Shown piece by piece: positions 1 through 6,968 of a stretch of DNA of 21,123 bases; position 1 is the stretch's first letter, and every line of letters starts with the position of its first letter. Source of the stretch: Pseudomonadota bacterium (lineage in GTDB: Bacteria > Pseudomonadota > Gammaproteobacteria > Burkholderiales > Thiobacillaceae); assembly GCA_021802595.1 (NCBI GenBank), contig JAJZRT010000011.1, positions 1 through 21,123 on the forward strand, given 5' to 3'. The notes beneath the pieces were generated by a model. The model ran no database searches. It was not told the origin of the DNA and saw only the letters and a program-made list of their open reading frames with translations. The position numbers and the translations under genes are program-made.

Positions 1-915
1 GTTCGGAAACTCGCCCGGCTTCTGGAAAATCCCCGGGCCGCCGTGCACCTCGGTCGCCGCCTGCAAGAGCAGGTCGATCAGCGCCGAATGCGTGTCTGCG
101 CGCACCAGCAGGGTCGCCATCGGCGCGACCAGGGTGACGTCGTGCGCCGGGATGTCGCGCGCCAGATCGACCGCGCCGGCGGGCAGGGTGAGCTTTTCCA
201 GATAAGGGAACAGCCGGGTGTAGGCCTCCGCCTGGCTGACGCTCATCAGGCGTATGCCGTCGGCGTAGAGCAGCAGCCACACCGCCGCCGACTGGGTCGC
301 GCCGACGATGAACGCGGCGTCCGCCTTGCCGCTCTTCAACGCGGACACCGCGGCGAGATCGGCCTGATCGCTGAGCCTCGTGTTCGCAGCGGTGACGCCG
401 TTGGCTTCGAGCAGTTCCAGCGCCAGCTGGTGCGTGCCGCTGGCGGCCGGCCCGATGGCGATGCGCCGGCCGCGCAATTGGGTGAGGCGATCGAGCCGTC
501 CGCCGGGGGCCAGATCGGCGCGATAGAAAATCCACAACGGCTCGTAGAACAGGCTGCCGAGCGAGAGCAGCCGGTCGTTGTCGCCGGCGCTGCCGGTGCC
601 GCCCTGGACGAAACCGGCATCGACGGGGGAGCGATCGTCGCGCAGACGCTGCAGGTTTTCCACCGAACCGGCCGAGGGCAACTCCACCAGGTCGATGCCG
701 TAGCGCGCCAGCACCTCCTTGTAGCGCGCGGCGAAGCGCTGGTAGGTGCTGCCCTCGCCGCCGGTGCTGAGGATGAGTTGGTGGGGCGGCGCCGGCCGGA
801 TGAATTGCGCCGCCGCCCAGAAACCGAGGACGAGCAGCAGCAGGGAGGGCAGGCCGACTTGCAGCAGGTCGCGCAAGGAGGCCTTGCTCAGTCGCGACCG
901 AAGCTTGCGCACCAT
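1..915 (-). CDS. TAXI family TRAP transporter solute-binding protein (partial, C-terminus beyond window)
   Basis: Translating the minus strand from the ATG at 915-913 gives 305 codons open to the window edge. Residues about 16-37 form one hydrophobic segment (signal anchor), followed by ILSTGGEGSTYQRFA, typical of the start of TAXI-type periplasmic receptors. Later segments (VDAGFVQGGTGSAGD, GRRIAIGPAASGTHQLA, ALKSGKADAAFIVGA) fit the two-lobed receptor fold. Such proteins normally capture small organic acids for a TRAP permease, but no DctQM-type permease gene is visible here. An in-frame TAG lies 11 codons upstream, and the ribosome site is weak. GC content is visibly higher than in the neighbouring LeuCD-like genes. 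The gene is codirectional with the big operon but separated from it by 274 bp. The family call is good; the ligand is unknown. Confidence 0.85.
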   Translation of the reverse strand, partial: MVRKLRSRLSKASLRDLLQVGLPSLLLLVLGFWAAAQFIRPAPPHQLILSTGGEGSTYQRFAARYKEVLARYGIDLVELPSAGSVENLQRLRDDRSPVDAGFVQGGTGSAGDNDRLLSLGSLFYEPLWIFYRADLAPGGRLDRLTQLRGRRIAIGPAASGTHQLALELLEANGVTAANTRLSDQADLAAVSALKSGKADAAFIVGATQSAAVWLLLYADGIRLMSVSQAEAYTRLFPYLEKLTLPAGAVDLARDIPAHDVTLVAPMATLLVRADTHSALIDLLLQAATEVHGGPGIFQKPGEFPN

Positions 916-1189
916 GCCGCGATCGCCTCGGTCGCCCGCCTCGCGCTAGAACGGTTGTGCGTACCTAAGTTGGTTAAACAATACAACGAAGCCTTCGCCA
1001 GCCTTGATAAGGTTCATCATCGATTCGGTCTCCAACGAAGTGGAAGTAAAGCAGCCAAACAACTAGAATTGTTTACATTCTACCTGCTTGATTCGGTTCC
1101 GCGAGAGCGGAGCTGAATCAACCAGGCGACAGGCGAAGCGCGTCAGAGTGCGCAAAATCGTTGGGGATTGATCGCTTCGGCCGTTCTGA
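916..1189. other. Intergenic region between LeuD-like gene and TAXI gene
   Basis: No convincing gene is seen in these 274 bases. They hold a large imperfect inverted repeat (1088-1121), a small palindrome AAACAA-N6-TTGTTT (1057-1074), and a 24-codon minus-strand reading frame (946-1020) with a GGAG about 9 bases before its ATG. I see no clear sigma-70 promoter for the TAXI gene. Base composition drops here relative to the TAXI gene. Confidence 0.6.
1088..1121 (-). terminator. Imperfect stem-loop downstream of the LeuD-like gene, candidate operon end
   Basis: TTGATTC at 1088-1094 pairs with GAATCAA at 1115-1121. An inner arm, TCCGC at 1098-1102, pairs with GCGGA at 1107-1111 around a four-base loop, with a short mismatched part between the two arms. 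It lies about 70 bases after the stop of the last operon gene. No T-run follows on either strand, so it is not a textbook intrinsic terminator. It could instead stabilise the mRNA 3' end or be a protein-binding palindrome. Confidence 0.4.
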
Positions 1190-1801
1190 TCATCCCACGT
1201 TATAAACCCAAGGTCGCACGCGTCGATCCTCCTGCTGAAACCGGTCGATCTGCGACGCAATTTTCAGCGTCTGATCGACTTCGTCGAACCCAGTTAGCAA
1301 TGCCTGACGCTGAGCTTCTGGAAACGCAAATGATATTGCGCCAGTCGCAACGGTCGAAATCGTGCAGGTCTGCAAGTCAACTTTTACTGTGGCGCCTGAC
1401 GCTGCCACTTTCGCCAGCGCATTGATCTGATTTTGTTCGAGCGTAATCGGCAGCACGCCGTTTTGCAGACAGTTGCCGAAAAAAATATCACCGTAGCTTT
1501 GTGCGATGATGCAGCGTATGCCAAATTCCTCAATTGACCACACCGCCATTTCGCGCGAACTACCGCATCCAAAATTGGCGCCAGAGATCAGAATCTGCGC
1601 TTTCCGGAATGGGACCTGATTCAGTACGAAGCTCGGGTCCTCAGCGCCATCAGCAAAATAACGGTTCGCCTCGAATGCCCACGGTGCGAATTCACCACGC
1701 TTGAGTTTGGCGATACGCTCGATGCGGATGATCAGATCGGTATCGATGTTGTCATGCATGAGGGGGGCGGCGTAGCCTTCACATATGGTAAATGCCTTCA
1801 T
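1190..1801 (-). CDS. LeuD-like aconitase-family hydratase/isomerase small subunit
   Basis: A 203-residue swivel-domain subunit that should pair with the LeuC-like protein encoded just upstream, with its ATG overlapping that gene's stop (ATGA). The family core is clear: NIDTD (18-22), FVLNQ (58-62), GANFGCGSSRE (74-84) and GDIFFGNCLQNGVLPI (104-119). Two deviations from leucine-biosynthesis LeuD stand out. The usual SSREHAPWAL reads SSREMAVWSI (Met85 for His), and the specificity stretch after DTD, normally close to AIIPKQFL, reads LIIRIERI. The protein probably hydrates or isomerises a substituted maleate- or malate-like acid rather than isopropylmalate. The last gene of the operon context (amidase, CoA transferase, lyase) is catabolic, which supports this. 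A longer frame to 1981 is open, but homology begins at MKAFTICEGY. Confidence 0.85.
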   Translation of the reverse strand: MKAFTICEGYAAPLMHDNIDTDLIIRIERIAKLKRGEFAPWAFEANRYFADGAEDPSFVLNQVPFRKAQILISGANFGCGSSREMAVWSIEEFGIRCIIAQSYGDIFFGNCLQNGVLPITLEQNQINALAKVAASGATVKVDLQTCTISTVATGAISFAFPEAQRQALLTGFDEVDQTLKIASQIDRFQQEDRRVRPWVYNVG

Positions 1802-3207
1802 GATTTGTATCCGATCATTTCCGGACAAGCGATGGTGCCCGCGATCGCGCTGGCTGCGGCAACTGCCGGACTTGCCAGATGAGTCAGCGCGCCGGGTCCT
1901 TGACGTCCCACGAAGTTGCGGTTCGATGTCGAAACGCAACGCTGTCCAGGACCGACTAAGTCGCCGTTTGCGCCCACGCACATCGAGCAGCCCGGCTCAC
2001 GCCACTCGAATCCGGCATCAAGAAAAATCCGATCCAGACCTTCACTCTCGGCCTGTCGTTTCACTTTCAGCGAACCGGGCACCACCCATCCGGTGACGTT
2101 GGGAGCGATGCGTCGGCCCTTGACTACCCGTGCCGCAGACTGCAGGTCGGACAACCGGCTATTCGCACAGGAGCCTATGAATACGTGGTCAATCGGGATC
2201 TGGTCGATGGGTTGGCCGGGCTCCAGCTGCATATACGCAAGCGCGCCTTCCAGGGCTGCACGCCGCGCCAAATCACTTTCAGCCGCCGGATCAGGCACTG
2301 TCGCATCAATGGACGCTGCATGCTCCGGACTCGTGCCCCAAGTGACCTGGGGTTTGACGGCGGCAACGTCGATGTCGACTTCCTTGTCAAATACGGCGTC
2401 GGCACCTGACGCCAGCAGCTTCCAGCTGTCGACGGCCAGATCGAATTGCTCGCCCCTCGGGGCAAACTCCAGGCCTTGCAGGTATGCGAACGTCACCTCA
2501 TCCGGTGCGATCATGCCCATTTTCGCGCCGAGTTCGATAGACAGGTTGCACAAGGTCATGCGACCTTCCATATCGAGCTGGCGAATTGCCGGACCGGCGA
2601 ATTCGACTGCGTAACCGATGCCGGCTGAGGTGCCGAGCACGCCAATCAAGTAAAGAATCAGATCCTTGGCGGCAACGCCCTCACTTGGTGTGCCATTGAA
2701 ATTCACGCGCATGGTTTTGGGCCGCCGTTGCCGAATGGTCTGCGTTGCCAATACATGCACCAGTTCGGAAGAGCCGATGCCCCAGGCGATCGCGCCGAAT
2801 GCGCCGTGCGTGCAGGTATGGCTATCGCCACAGACAATGACGAGGCCAGGAAGTGTCAGGCCCATTTCGGGTCCGATCACGTGCACAATGCCCTGGCGCC
2901 CGTCTTCTATGTCGAAGCGCTGAATTTTCATGCGCGTGGTTTGCTCGCGCAGCGTGTCCACCATCACGGTACTCCAGCCCTCATCGCCCGTAGTGCGACC
3001 CGGCTTGGTCGAGATCACGTGATCCAGTGTGGCGAAGGTCAGTCCTGGATCGCGTATCGCTACGCCGCGTTTTTCCAGCTGTTTAATCGCCGCTGAGCCC
3101 GTTAGCTCATGCAGCAAATGACGATCCACATGCAGCAGACTGACATTGCCGGCAAGTGCTGCAATCTGATGCGCTTCCCAAACCTTGTCAAACAATGTAT
3201 TTGCCAT
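1798..3207 (-). CDS. LeuC-like aconitase-family hydratase/isomerase large subunit
   Basis: A 469-residue [4Fe-4S] dehydratase large subunit, full length for LeuC. The three cluster cysteines are present: Cys347 in IGSCANS, and Cys407 and Cys410 in PGCSMC. VCGDSHTCTHGAFG (125-138) and STSNRNFVGRQG (426-437) are also typical. The stretch after CSMC reads VGANGD where biosynthetic LeuC usually has a MNPD-like sequence, so this looks like a divergent paralogue. LeuC/LeuD pairs interconvert 2- and 3-isopropylmalate, and relatives hydrate citraconate or maleate to citramalate or malate. Its placement after an amidase gene (15-bp gap), and with no leuA or leuB, argues for a catabolic hydratase. The ATG at 3207 has only a weak ribosome site. 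The family is certain; the substrate is inferred. Confidence 0.88.
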   Translation of the reverse strand: MANTLFDKVWEAHQIAALAGNVSLLHVDRHLLHELTGSAAIKQLEKRGVAIRDPGLTFATLDHVISTKPGRTTGDEGWSTVMVDTLREQTTRMKIQRFDIEDGRQGIVHVIGPEMGLTLPGLVIVCGDSHTCTHGAFGAIAWGIGSSELVHVLATQTIRQRRPKTMRVNFNGTPSEGVAAKDLILYLIGVLGTSAGIGYAVEFAGPAIRQLDMEGRMTLCNLSIELGAKMGMIAPDEVTFAYLQGLEFAPRGEQFDLAVDSWKLLASGADAVFDKEVDIDVAAVKPQVTWGTSPEHAASIDATVPDPAAESDLARRAALEGALAYMQLEPGQPIDQIPIDHVFIGSCANSRLSDLQSAARVVKGRRIAPNVTGWVVPGSLKVKRQAESEGLDRIFLDAGFEWREPGCSMCVGANGDLVGPGQRCVSTSNRNFVGRQGPGALTHLASPAVAAASAIAGTIACPEMIGYKS

Positions 3208-3222
3208 AGCAGTTCACTTTTT

Positions 3223-3825
3223 CTAGCAAGGCAGGCGCTCGATCATTTCCAAGGCGGTATCGAGATCGACGACGTCGCCGTACTTGAGCCCGAGGTCGCG
3301 CAAATTGGCGGCGTGTGCTGCCCTGTCTCGATCGCCGCAGGCATCCGCTACCACCATCAGACGGAAATTGGATTGCAGGGCATCGACAGCTGTCGCCCTG
3401 ACGCAACCGCTGGTGCTGAAGCCGCAGACCACGACCGAGTCGACGCCCATATTGCAGAGCATTTGCCGTAAGGGGCTGTCGAAAAAAGCGCTGGGAACCC
3501 CTTTGTTCAGAACGACTTCGCCCACCTGTGGCTGCAAGCGCGGGTCTATGGCAGCGAGAGCACCGCCGACGACGAGTTCATTCAACAGAGGGAGCTTCTC
3601 CCTGAATACGCTGGCTTCCGCCGGATGGCTATAGGCATTGGTCGTGAACACGATCGGTAGCCGGTGCCTGCGAAAGGCACCAAGCAGGCGCTTGATCGCT
3701 CCGACTTCAATATCGCTTGGGCACCCCAACGGCGAACCGGGGTCGGTGAAACCGAGGGTAGCATCGACAATGATGAGTGCGGACTTGGCGCCCAGACCGA
3801 CCGCTTTGTTGGGCGGCGTCGCCAT
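3223..3825 (-). CDS. Isochorismatase-fold cysteine hydrolase (maleamate / N-carbamoylsarcosine amidase type)
   Basis: A 200-residue cysteine hydrolase. The presumed catalytic triad is Asp21 (ALIIVDATLGF), Lys108 (VLNKGVPSAF) and Cys141 (GFSTSGCVRATAVDAL). The STSGCVRAT nucleophile motif is the one I associate with N-carbamoylsarcosine amidohydrolase and maleamate amidohydrolase (NicF), rather than with nicotinamidase or true isochorismatase. The expected reaction is hydrolysis of a terminal amide or carbamoyl group to a carboxylate, releasing ammonia. The gene lies 15 bp before the LeuC-like gene, so its product may feed the hydratase. GAGAGGA six bases before the ATG supports the start. Alternative: the partner of HyuAB in a hydantoin-type route, as in N-methylhydantoin to sarcosine. 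The fold is certain; the substrate is uncertain. Confidence 0.85.
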   Translation of the reverse strand: MATPPNKAVGLGAKSALIIVDATLGFTDPGSPLGCPSDIEVGAIKRLLGAFRRHRLPIVFTTNAYSHPAEASVFREKLPLLNELVVGGALAAIDPRLQPQVGEVVLNKGVPSAFFDSPLRQMLCNMGVDSVVVCGFSTSGCVRATAVDALQSNFRLMVVADACGDRDRAAHAANLRDLGLKYGDVVDLDTALEMIERLPC

Positions 3826-3851
3826 GGCTTATCCTCTCAAGGAAAATGGGG

Positions 3852-3886
3852 AGCAGGCACGGCCTACTCCCCCGTAGGGGCCTGTT
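3852..3886 (-). other. Imperfect stem-loop inside the operon, before the amidase gene
   Basis: In the 73-bp gap between the DUF1329 and amidase genes, AGCAGGC (3852-3858) can pair with GCCTGTT (3880-3886), with one G-U pair. An inner CCC/GGG pair closes on a GTA loop. On the transcribed strand it is followed within a few bases by ATTTTCC, a weak T-rich tract. It could attenuate or process the message between the transport part and the amidase-hydratase part. It is weak as a terminator. Confidence 0.3.
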
Positions 3887-3898
3887 GCTATGGTACTC

Positions 3899-5161
3899 TT
3901 ACTGGCCGGCGGCCTCTAGCTTGCCCAGCGTCACATCCGATGCCTTGACGGCTGTATTGGTCCTCCATGACGGATGGGAAACGAAGACCGTCGCATGCAT
4001 GCGCTTGAAGTCGATGACAAGGCCCTGGTTAGAGACCCAGGTCTGAACCCCGTCTTCGCCCTTGAGGGGGCGACTGCTGAAGGCCATCCACTTCCAAAAA
4101 TCACCCTTTTTATCATAGGCCTCGCCGTATAAAATACGCGGGATCTGCGTGTCGATGTAGATCACCTTGCGGCTGTATGGATGCTCGGGCGGCGGAACGG
4201 CCTCTACGACATACACCTCGCGCGGCTCGACCTCGTCAAGAGGGTTCCAGTAGGGCGCGTGCGTGAGATCGACCAGCGGGAATTCTGCGGGCGTGCCCTT
4301 CTTCGACTCGTCCCAGGCCTTGGCTCCGCGGACTGTCGCCAATACCCAGCGCTTGCCGAGATACTTGAAGGACTTATACCAGCTAGGGCGGGCATTCCAG
4401 ATCTCGATGTCGTCATTCAGTTGGTCGGTGCCACCGATCGGATCCATCCAGGCGCCGCCGGGCAGCCGGCGAGTGCGGCGGAAGCTCTTGATATAGACCC
4501 ATTGGTCTTCCACCTGCGGACCATCATAGCGGATGGTATATGTGCCGATGCCGCGGATGTCCTCCGGATAGGTGGCGAACAGCAGGGTCCGGGTGAACTC
4601 GGTGCCATCGCCTTCCACCGGAACCCCGGAACCCGTCAGCCGATTCTTCATGAAGTCACGCAGGAAGAACCAGTGCTGGGTTCGCTCCAGACCCTTGTCG
4701 CCATCGATCAGCAGAAAAGCGAATTTACGGAAGTCCATCACCTGCCCCACCGGCGAAGCATAGTAGACGTTCCACACCAGCTTCGCGGCATAGTTCGGGT
4801 CCGTAGGGCTGAGGTTCGGAAAGGGCAAGCCGGCCTTGTAGCCGCTGACCTCGTTCTTTGCCGCATCGTACCTGACCTGGCCGGCATATTTGTGGGTTGC
4901 CTCGAGCATTTTCGGATCGAGTGCGATCGGCTGGGATTTGCGCAGCTTGAGCGTCAAGCCGTATTTGCGGATCTGCATGTCCATCTTTTCCGGCAGCATG
5001 CTGGCGATAGTCTTGCCCTCGAAGGTGTCATTCTTGACCTGGTCGATATTGGCCTTGCTGATCACCGTGCCTGCGGCCAGTTCGACCGCCAGCGCAGCGC
5101 CTGCCGAAGTCATGGTTACCAGCCCCACCAAGAGGAAGCGGGCGATGTATCTCTGTTTCAT
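3899..5161 (-). CDS. DUF1329 periplasmic protein
   Basis: A 420-residue exported protein. Residues 1-25 are a Sec signal peptide (charged MKQRYIAR start, hydrophobic core, AGAALA before the likely cut). The remainder has DUF1329 character: VISKANIDQVKND near the N-terminus, LDFRKFAF-like and RTQHWFFLRDF segments, and late RRTRRLPGGAWMDPIGGTD and YSRKVIYIDTQIPRILYGEAYDKKG. DUF1329 proteins are predicted to have a LolA/LolB-like lipid-carrier fold and are usually encoded beside a DUF1302 protein and an MMPL/RND transporter, as here. It probably shuttles a hydrophobic molecule through the periplasm. AAGGAG five bases before the ATG confirms the start, and the upstream DUF1302 gene ends 26 bp away. 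No biochemical function is established to my knowledge. Confidence 0.88.
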   Translation of the reverse strand: MKQRYIARFLLVGLVTMTSAGAALAVELAAGTVISKANIDQVKNDTFEGKTIASMLPEKMDMQIRKYGLTLKLRKSQPIALDPKMLEATHKYAGQVRYDAAKNEVSGYKAGLPFPNLSPTDPNYAAKLVWNVYYASPVGQVMDFRKFAFLLIDGDKGLERTQHWFFLRDFMKNRLTGSGVPVEGDGTEFTRTLLFATYPEDIRGIGTYTIRYDGPQVEDQWVYIKSFRRTRRLPGGAWMDPIGGTDQLNDDIEIWNARPSWYKSFKYLGKRWVLATVRGAKAWDESKKGTPAEFPLVDLTHAPYWNPLDEVEPREVYVVEAVPPPEHPYSRKVIYIDTQIPRILYGEAYDKKGDFWKWMAFSSRPLKGEDGVQTWVSNQGLVIDFKRMHATVFVSHPSWRTNTAVKASDVTLGKLEAAGQ

Positions 5162-5187
5162 GTTATCTCCTTAATCAAGTCTGGGAT

Positions 5188-6909
5188 TCAGAACTGGCGC
5201 GTCACGCGGACCGCGAGCTGGTCGGAGTTCGCGAAGTAGCCCATCAAGCCCGCGCTGCTGCCCTGGCGGTCAAAGGCGCCGGTGGTTGGGCTGAGGTAGT
5301 AGTTCTTGGTGTTGCCTCCGGCATAGAACAGATCCAGTTCGCCCTTCACGCGCCAGTTGTCGCCCAGCACCCACTCGACGGACGGAATGAAGAAGCCGCC
5401 GCCGTAGCTCATGTCCCAGCCTGCCGCGATCGAAGGATTGATGCGGTCGTTGCTGTAGTTCATGCCCAGGATGGCGGTCAACATCGCCGAGTCGCGGGAA
5501 CGGGCGCGGTCCCAGTAGGCCAGTTGCACGATCTCATCGCTCTTGTCGAAGCCCAGGATGCGGGTGTTGAAGAATTGCAGCGAACCGAAGGAAGGTCGGC
5601 TGGTGCCGATGATGCCGGTCAGGTCGATGTTCTTGTCGATGCGGAACATGGTCGTCAGGGTGTTCTTCTGGATGATGCCGAACGCCCCCGGCGTTATGTT
5701 GGGTCCGAATTTTCCATCGATGAAGCCGTAGTTGAAGGCGCGGTCCTTCTGGAACACGATTTCCGTCGACAACACCGCATCCATGGCGTTGGAATATCCC
5801 GATGCGGTCATCCCCAGGATGCTGGTCTTGGGAAATATCCAGTCGCCAAACTGTAAGGGATTGCCGTAGGGGTCCTTGCTGCCGAAGCCGCAGTTGATAG
5901 GAGCCTGCTTGAAGACTTGTGCACCCTTGCTCCCCAAAATCGCCAAGGTGCTCGGGCACGGATTGGCGACCGGGTCATTATTGAAGGTGTTGGCCAGCGC
6001 GACCGAGTAGTTGATCTCGCCCGCCATCCCCTGCCAGCGGATGCCGCCCGTCGGGTCGCGGACATCTGCGCCCTTACTATGGTAGTTATAGCCGGTGGCA
6101 TAGAGGAAGCTCGCGCCGCGGGTCGGTTGGGCGGCCCAGCGACCACCGGCGAGATCATAGGTGTTGCCGATGTCACGATCACGGTCCCAGCCGGGTCGAA
6201 CATAGGCATCGACGGAACCATTGGCCTCGGGCACCTGAATCATCATCCGACCCATGATCAGCGGCTTGCGCAGTTCCTCGTTCTCCACCTCGAGGAAGGA
6301 GCGCCAGCTGTAGTCGAAGCCCTCCACGATATCCATGGCGCGAAAGAAGTCGCTCTCGCCCCAGACGATTTGCTGCTTGCCGAGCTTGATCCTCACCCTG
6401 TCGTTCAGATCGAACTGGCCCCATAATTCACGTAGGTCGGCCTGATTGTACATATTCATGAGGCCGCCGACGCCGCCGCCGCCGTTGGTATTAAAGACCA
6501 CCGCAGTCGATCCGGCCGGCTTCTGGCTTGGAGGCGCCGCGAGCGACTGCAGGTAGCTGGTATTGTCTTCCCGATCAGCCCGGGCAATGACCTTGAATTG
6601 TGCGGTCGTGCTGGCTTTGTAGTCCGCGTCGAGCAGCACGGTGCCCCTCAGCATCGAGAGCTTGCCCTTGTCGTTGCCCGTCGTTTCCGGCTGGTCCTGG
6701 AGGTTCATTGATGCCGCGCCGCGAACATAACCGCCCAGATGGAACCGGCTCTCCGGAATAATGTTGTCCCCATCGGCACTCAATGACGGCTGGCTCTCGG
6801 GGATCTTGTTGCCCCCATCGGCACCGTATGACGCCCCGCTCCATGCCGCCGCCAACACCGCGAGGATCACCGGCCGAAGTGCTGTTGCCAACTTCTGATC
6901 TTGCCCCAT
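5188..6909 (-). CDS. DUF1302 outer-membrane beta-barrel protein
   Basis: A 573-residue protein with a signal peptide (about residues 1-29, ending SGASYGA). The sequence is rich in alternating hydrophobic/polar strands and Gly/Asn/Tyr/Trp. It ends in LAVRVTRQF, the terminal Phe expected of outer-membrane barrels. Typical DUF1302 segments are visible: FHLGGYVRGAASMN, VRIKLGKQQIVWGESDFFRAMDIVEGFDYSWR, and EVENEELRKPLIMGRMM. It probably forms the outer-membrane pore or receptor for a hydrophobic substrate, acting with the DUF1329 protein and the RND transporter. GGAAGGAG seven bases before the ATG supports the start. Just after the signal peptide there is a 15-residue near-repeat (DGGNKIPES / DGDNIIPES). 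Confidence 0.88.
   Translation of the reverse strand: MGQDQKLATALRPVILAVLAAAWSGASYGADGGNKIPESQPSLSADGDNIIPESRFHLGGYVRGAASMNLQDQPETTGNDKGKLSMLRGTVLLDADYKASTTAQFKVIARADREDNTSYLQSLAAPPSQKPAGSTAVVFNTNGGGGVGGLMNMYNQADLRELWGQFDLNDRVRIKLGKQQIVWGESDFFRAMDIVEGFDYSWRSFLEVENEELRKPLIMGRMMIQVPEANGSVDAYVRPGWDRDRDIGNTYDLAGGRWAAQPTRGASFLYATGYNYHSKGADVRDPTGGIRWQGMAGEINYSVALANTFNNDPVANPCPSTLAILGSKGAQVFKQAPINCGFGSKDPYGNPLQFGDWIFPKTSILGMTASGYSNAMDAVLSTEIVFQKDRAFNYGFIDGKFGPNITPGAFGIIQKNTLTTMFRIDKNIDLTGIIGTSRPSFGSLQFFNTRILGFDKSDEIVQLAYWDRARSRDSAMLTAILGMNYSNDRINPSIAAGWDMSYGGGFFIPSVEWVLGDNWRVKGELDLFYAGGNTKNYYLSPTTGAFDRQGSSAGLMGYFANSDQLAVRVTRQF
6747..6824. repeat. 45-bp offset direct repeat inside the DUF1302 gene
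   Basis: The stretch 6747-6779 recurs at 6792-6824 with a few mismatches, an offset of 45 bp. It encodes two copies of a DG-N-IPES segment directly after the signal peptide. The offset is a multiple of three, so the frame is kept. It looks like a local tandem duplication in the mature N-terminus. Confidence 0.7.
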
Positions 6910-6968
6910 GTCTTGACTCCTTCCTTTGAAATGCGAAAGTGCCGCTGAAATTGCCAGCGACCCTGGCT

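Noticed and set aside
43..1116. Plus-strand 357-codon frame at the left edge
   Set aside because: The minus strand encodes a TAXI receptor over 1-915; the plus frame is its antisense and only continues by chance into the intergenic region.
1190..3207. Annotating the LeuCD-like pair simply as leucine biosynthesis leuC and leuD
   Set aside because: The catabolic operon context, absence of leuA/leuB and the changed specificity residues make this unlikely, although the family is the same.
4181..5239. Long plus-strand frame of 352 codons opposite the DUF1329 gene
   Set aside because: It is the antisense shadow of a well-supported gene with signal peptide and Shine-Dalgarno site; the plus-strand translation has no recognisable domain.
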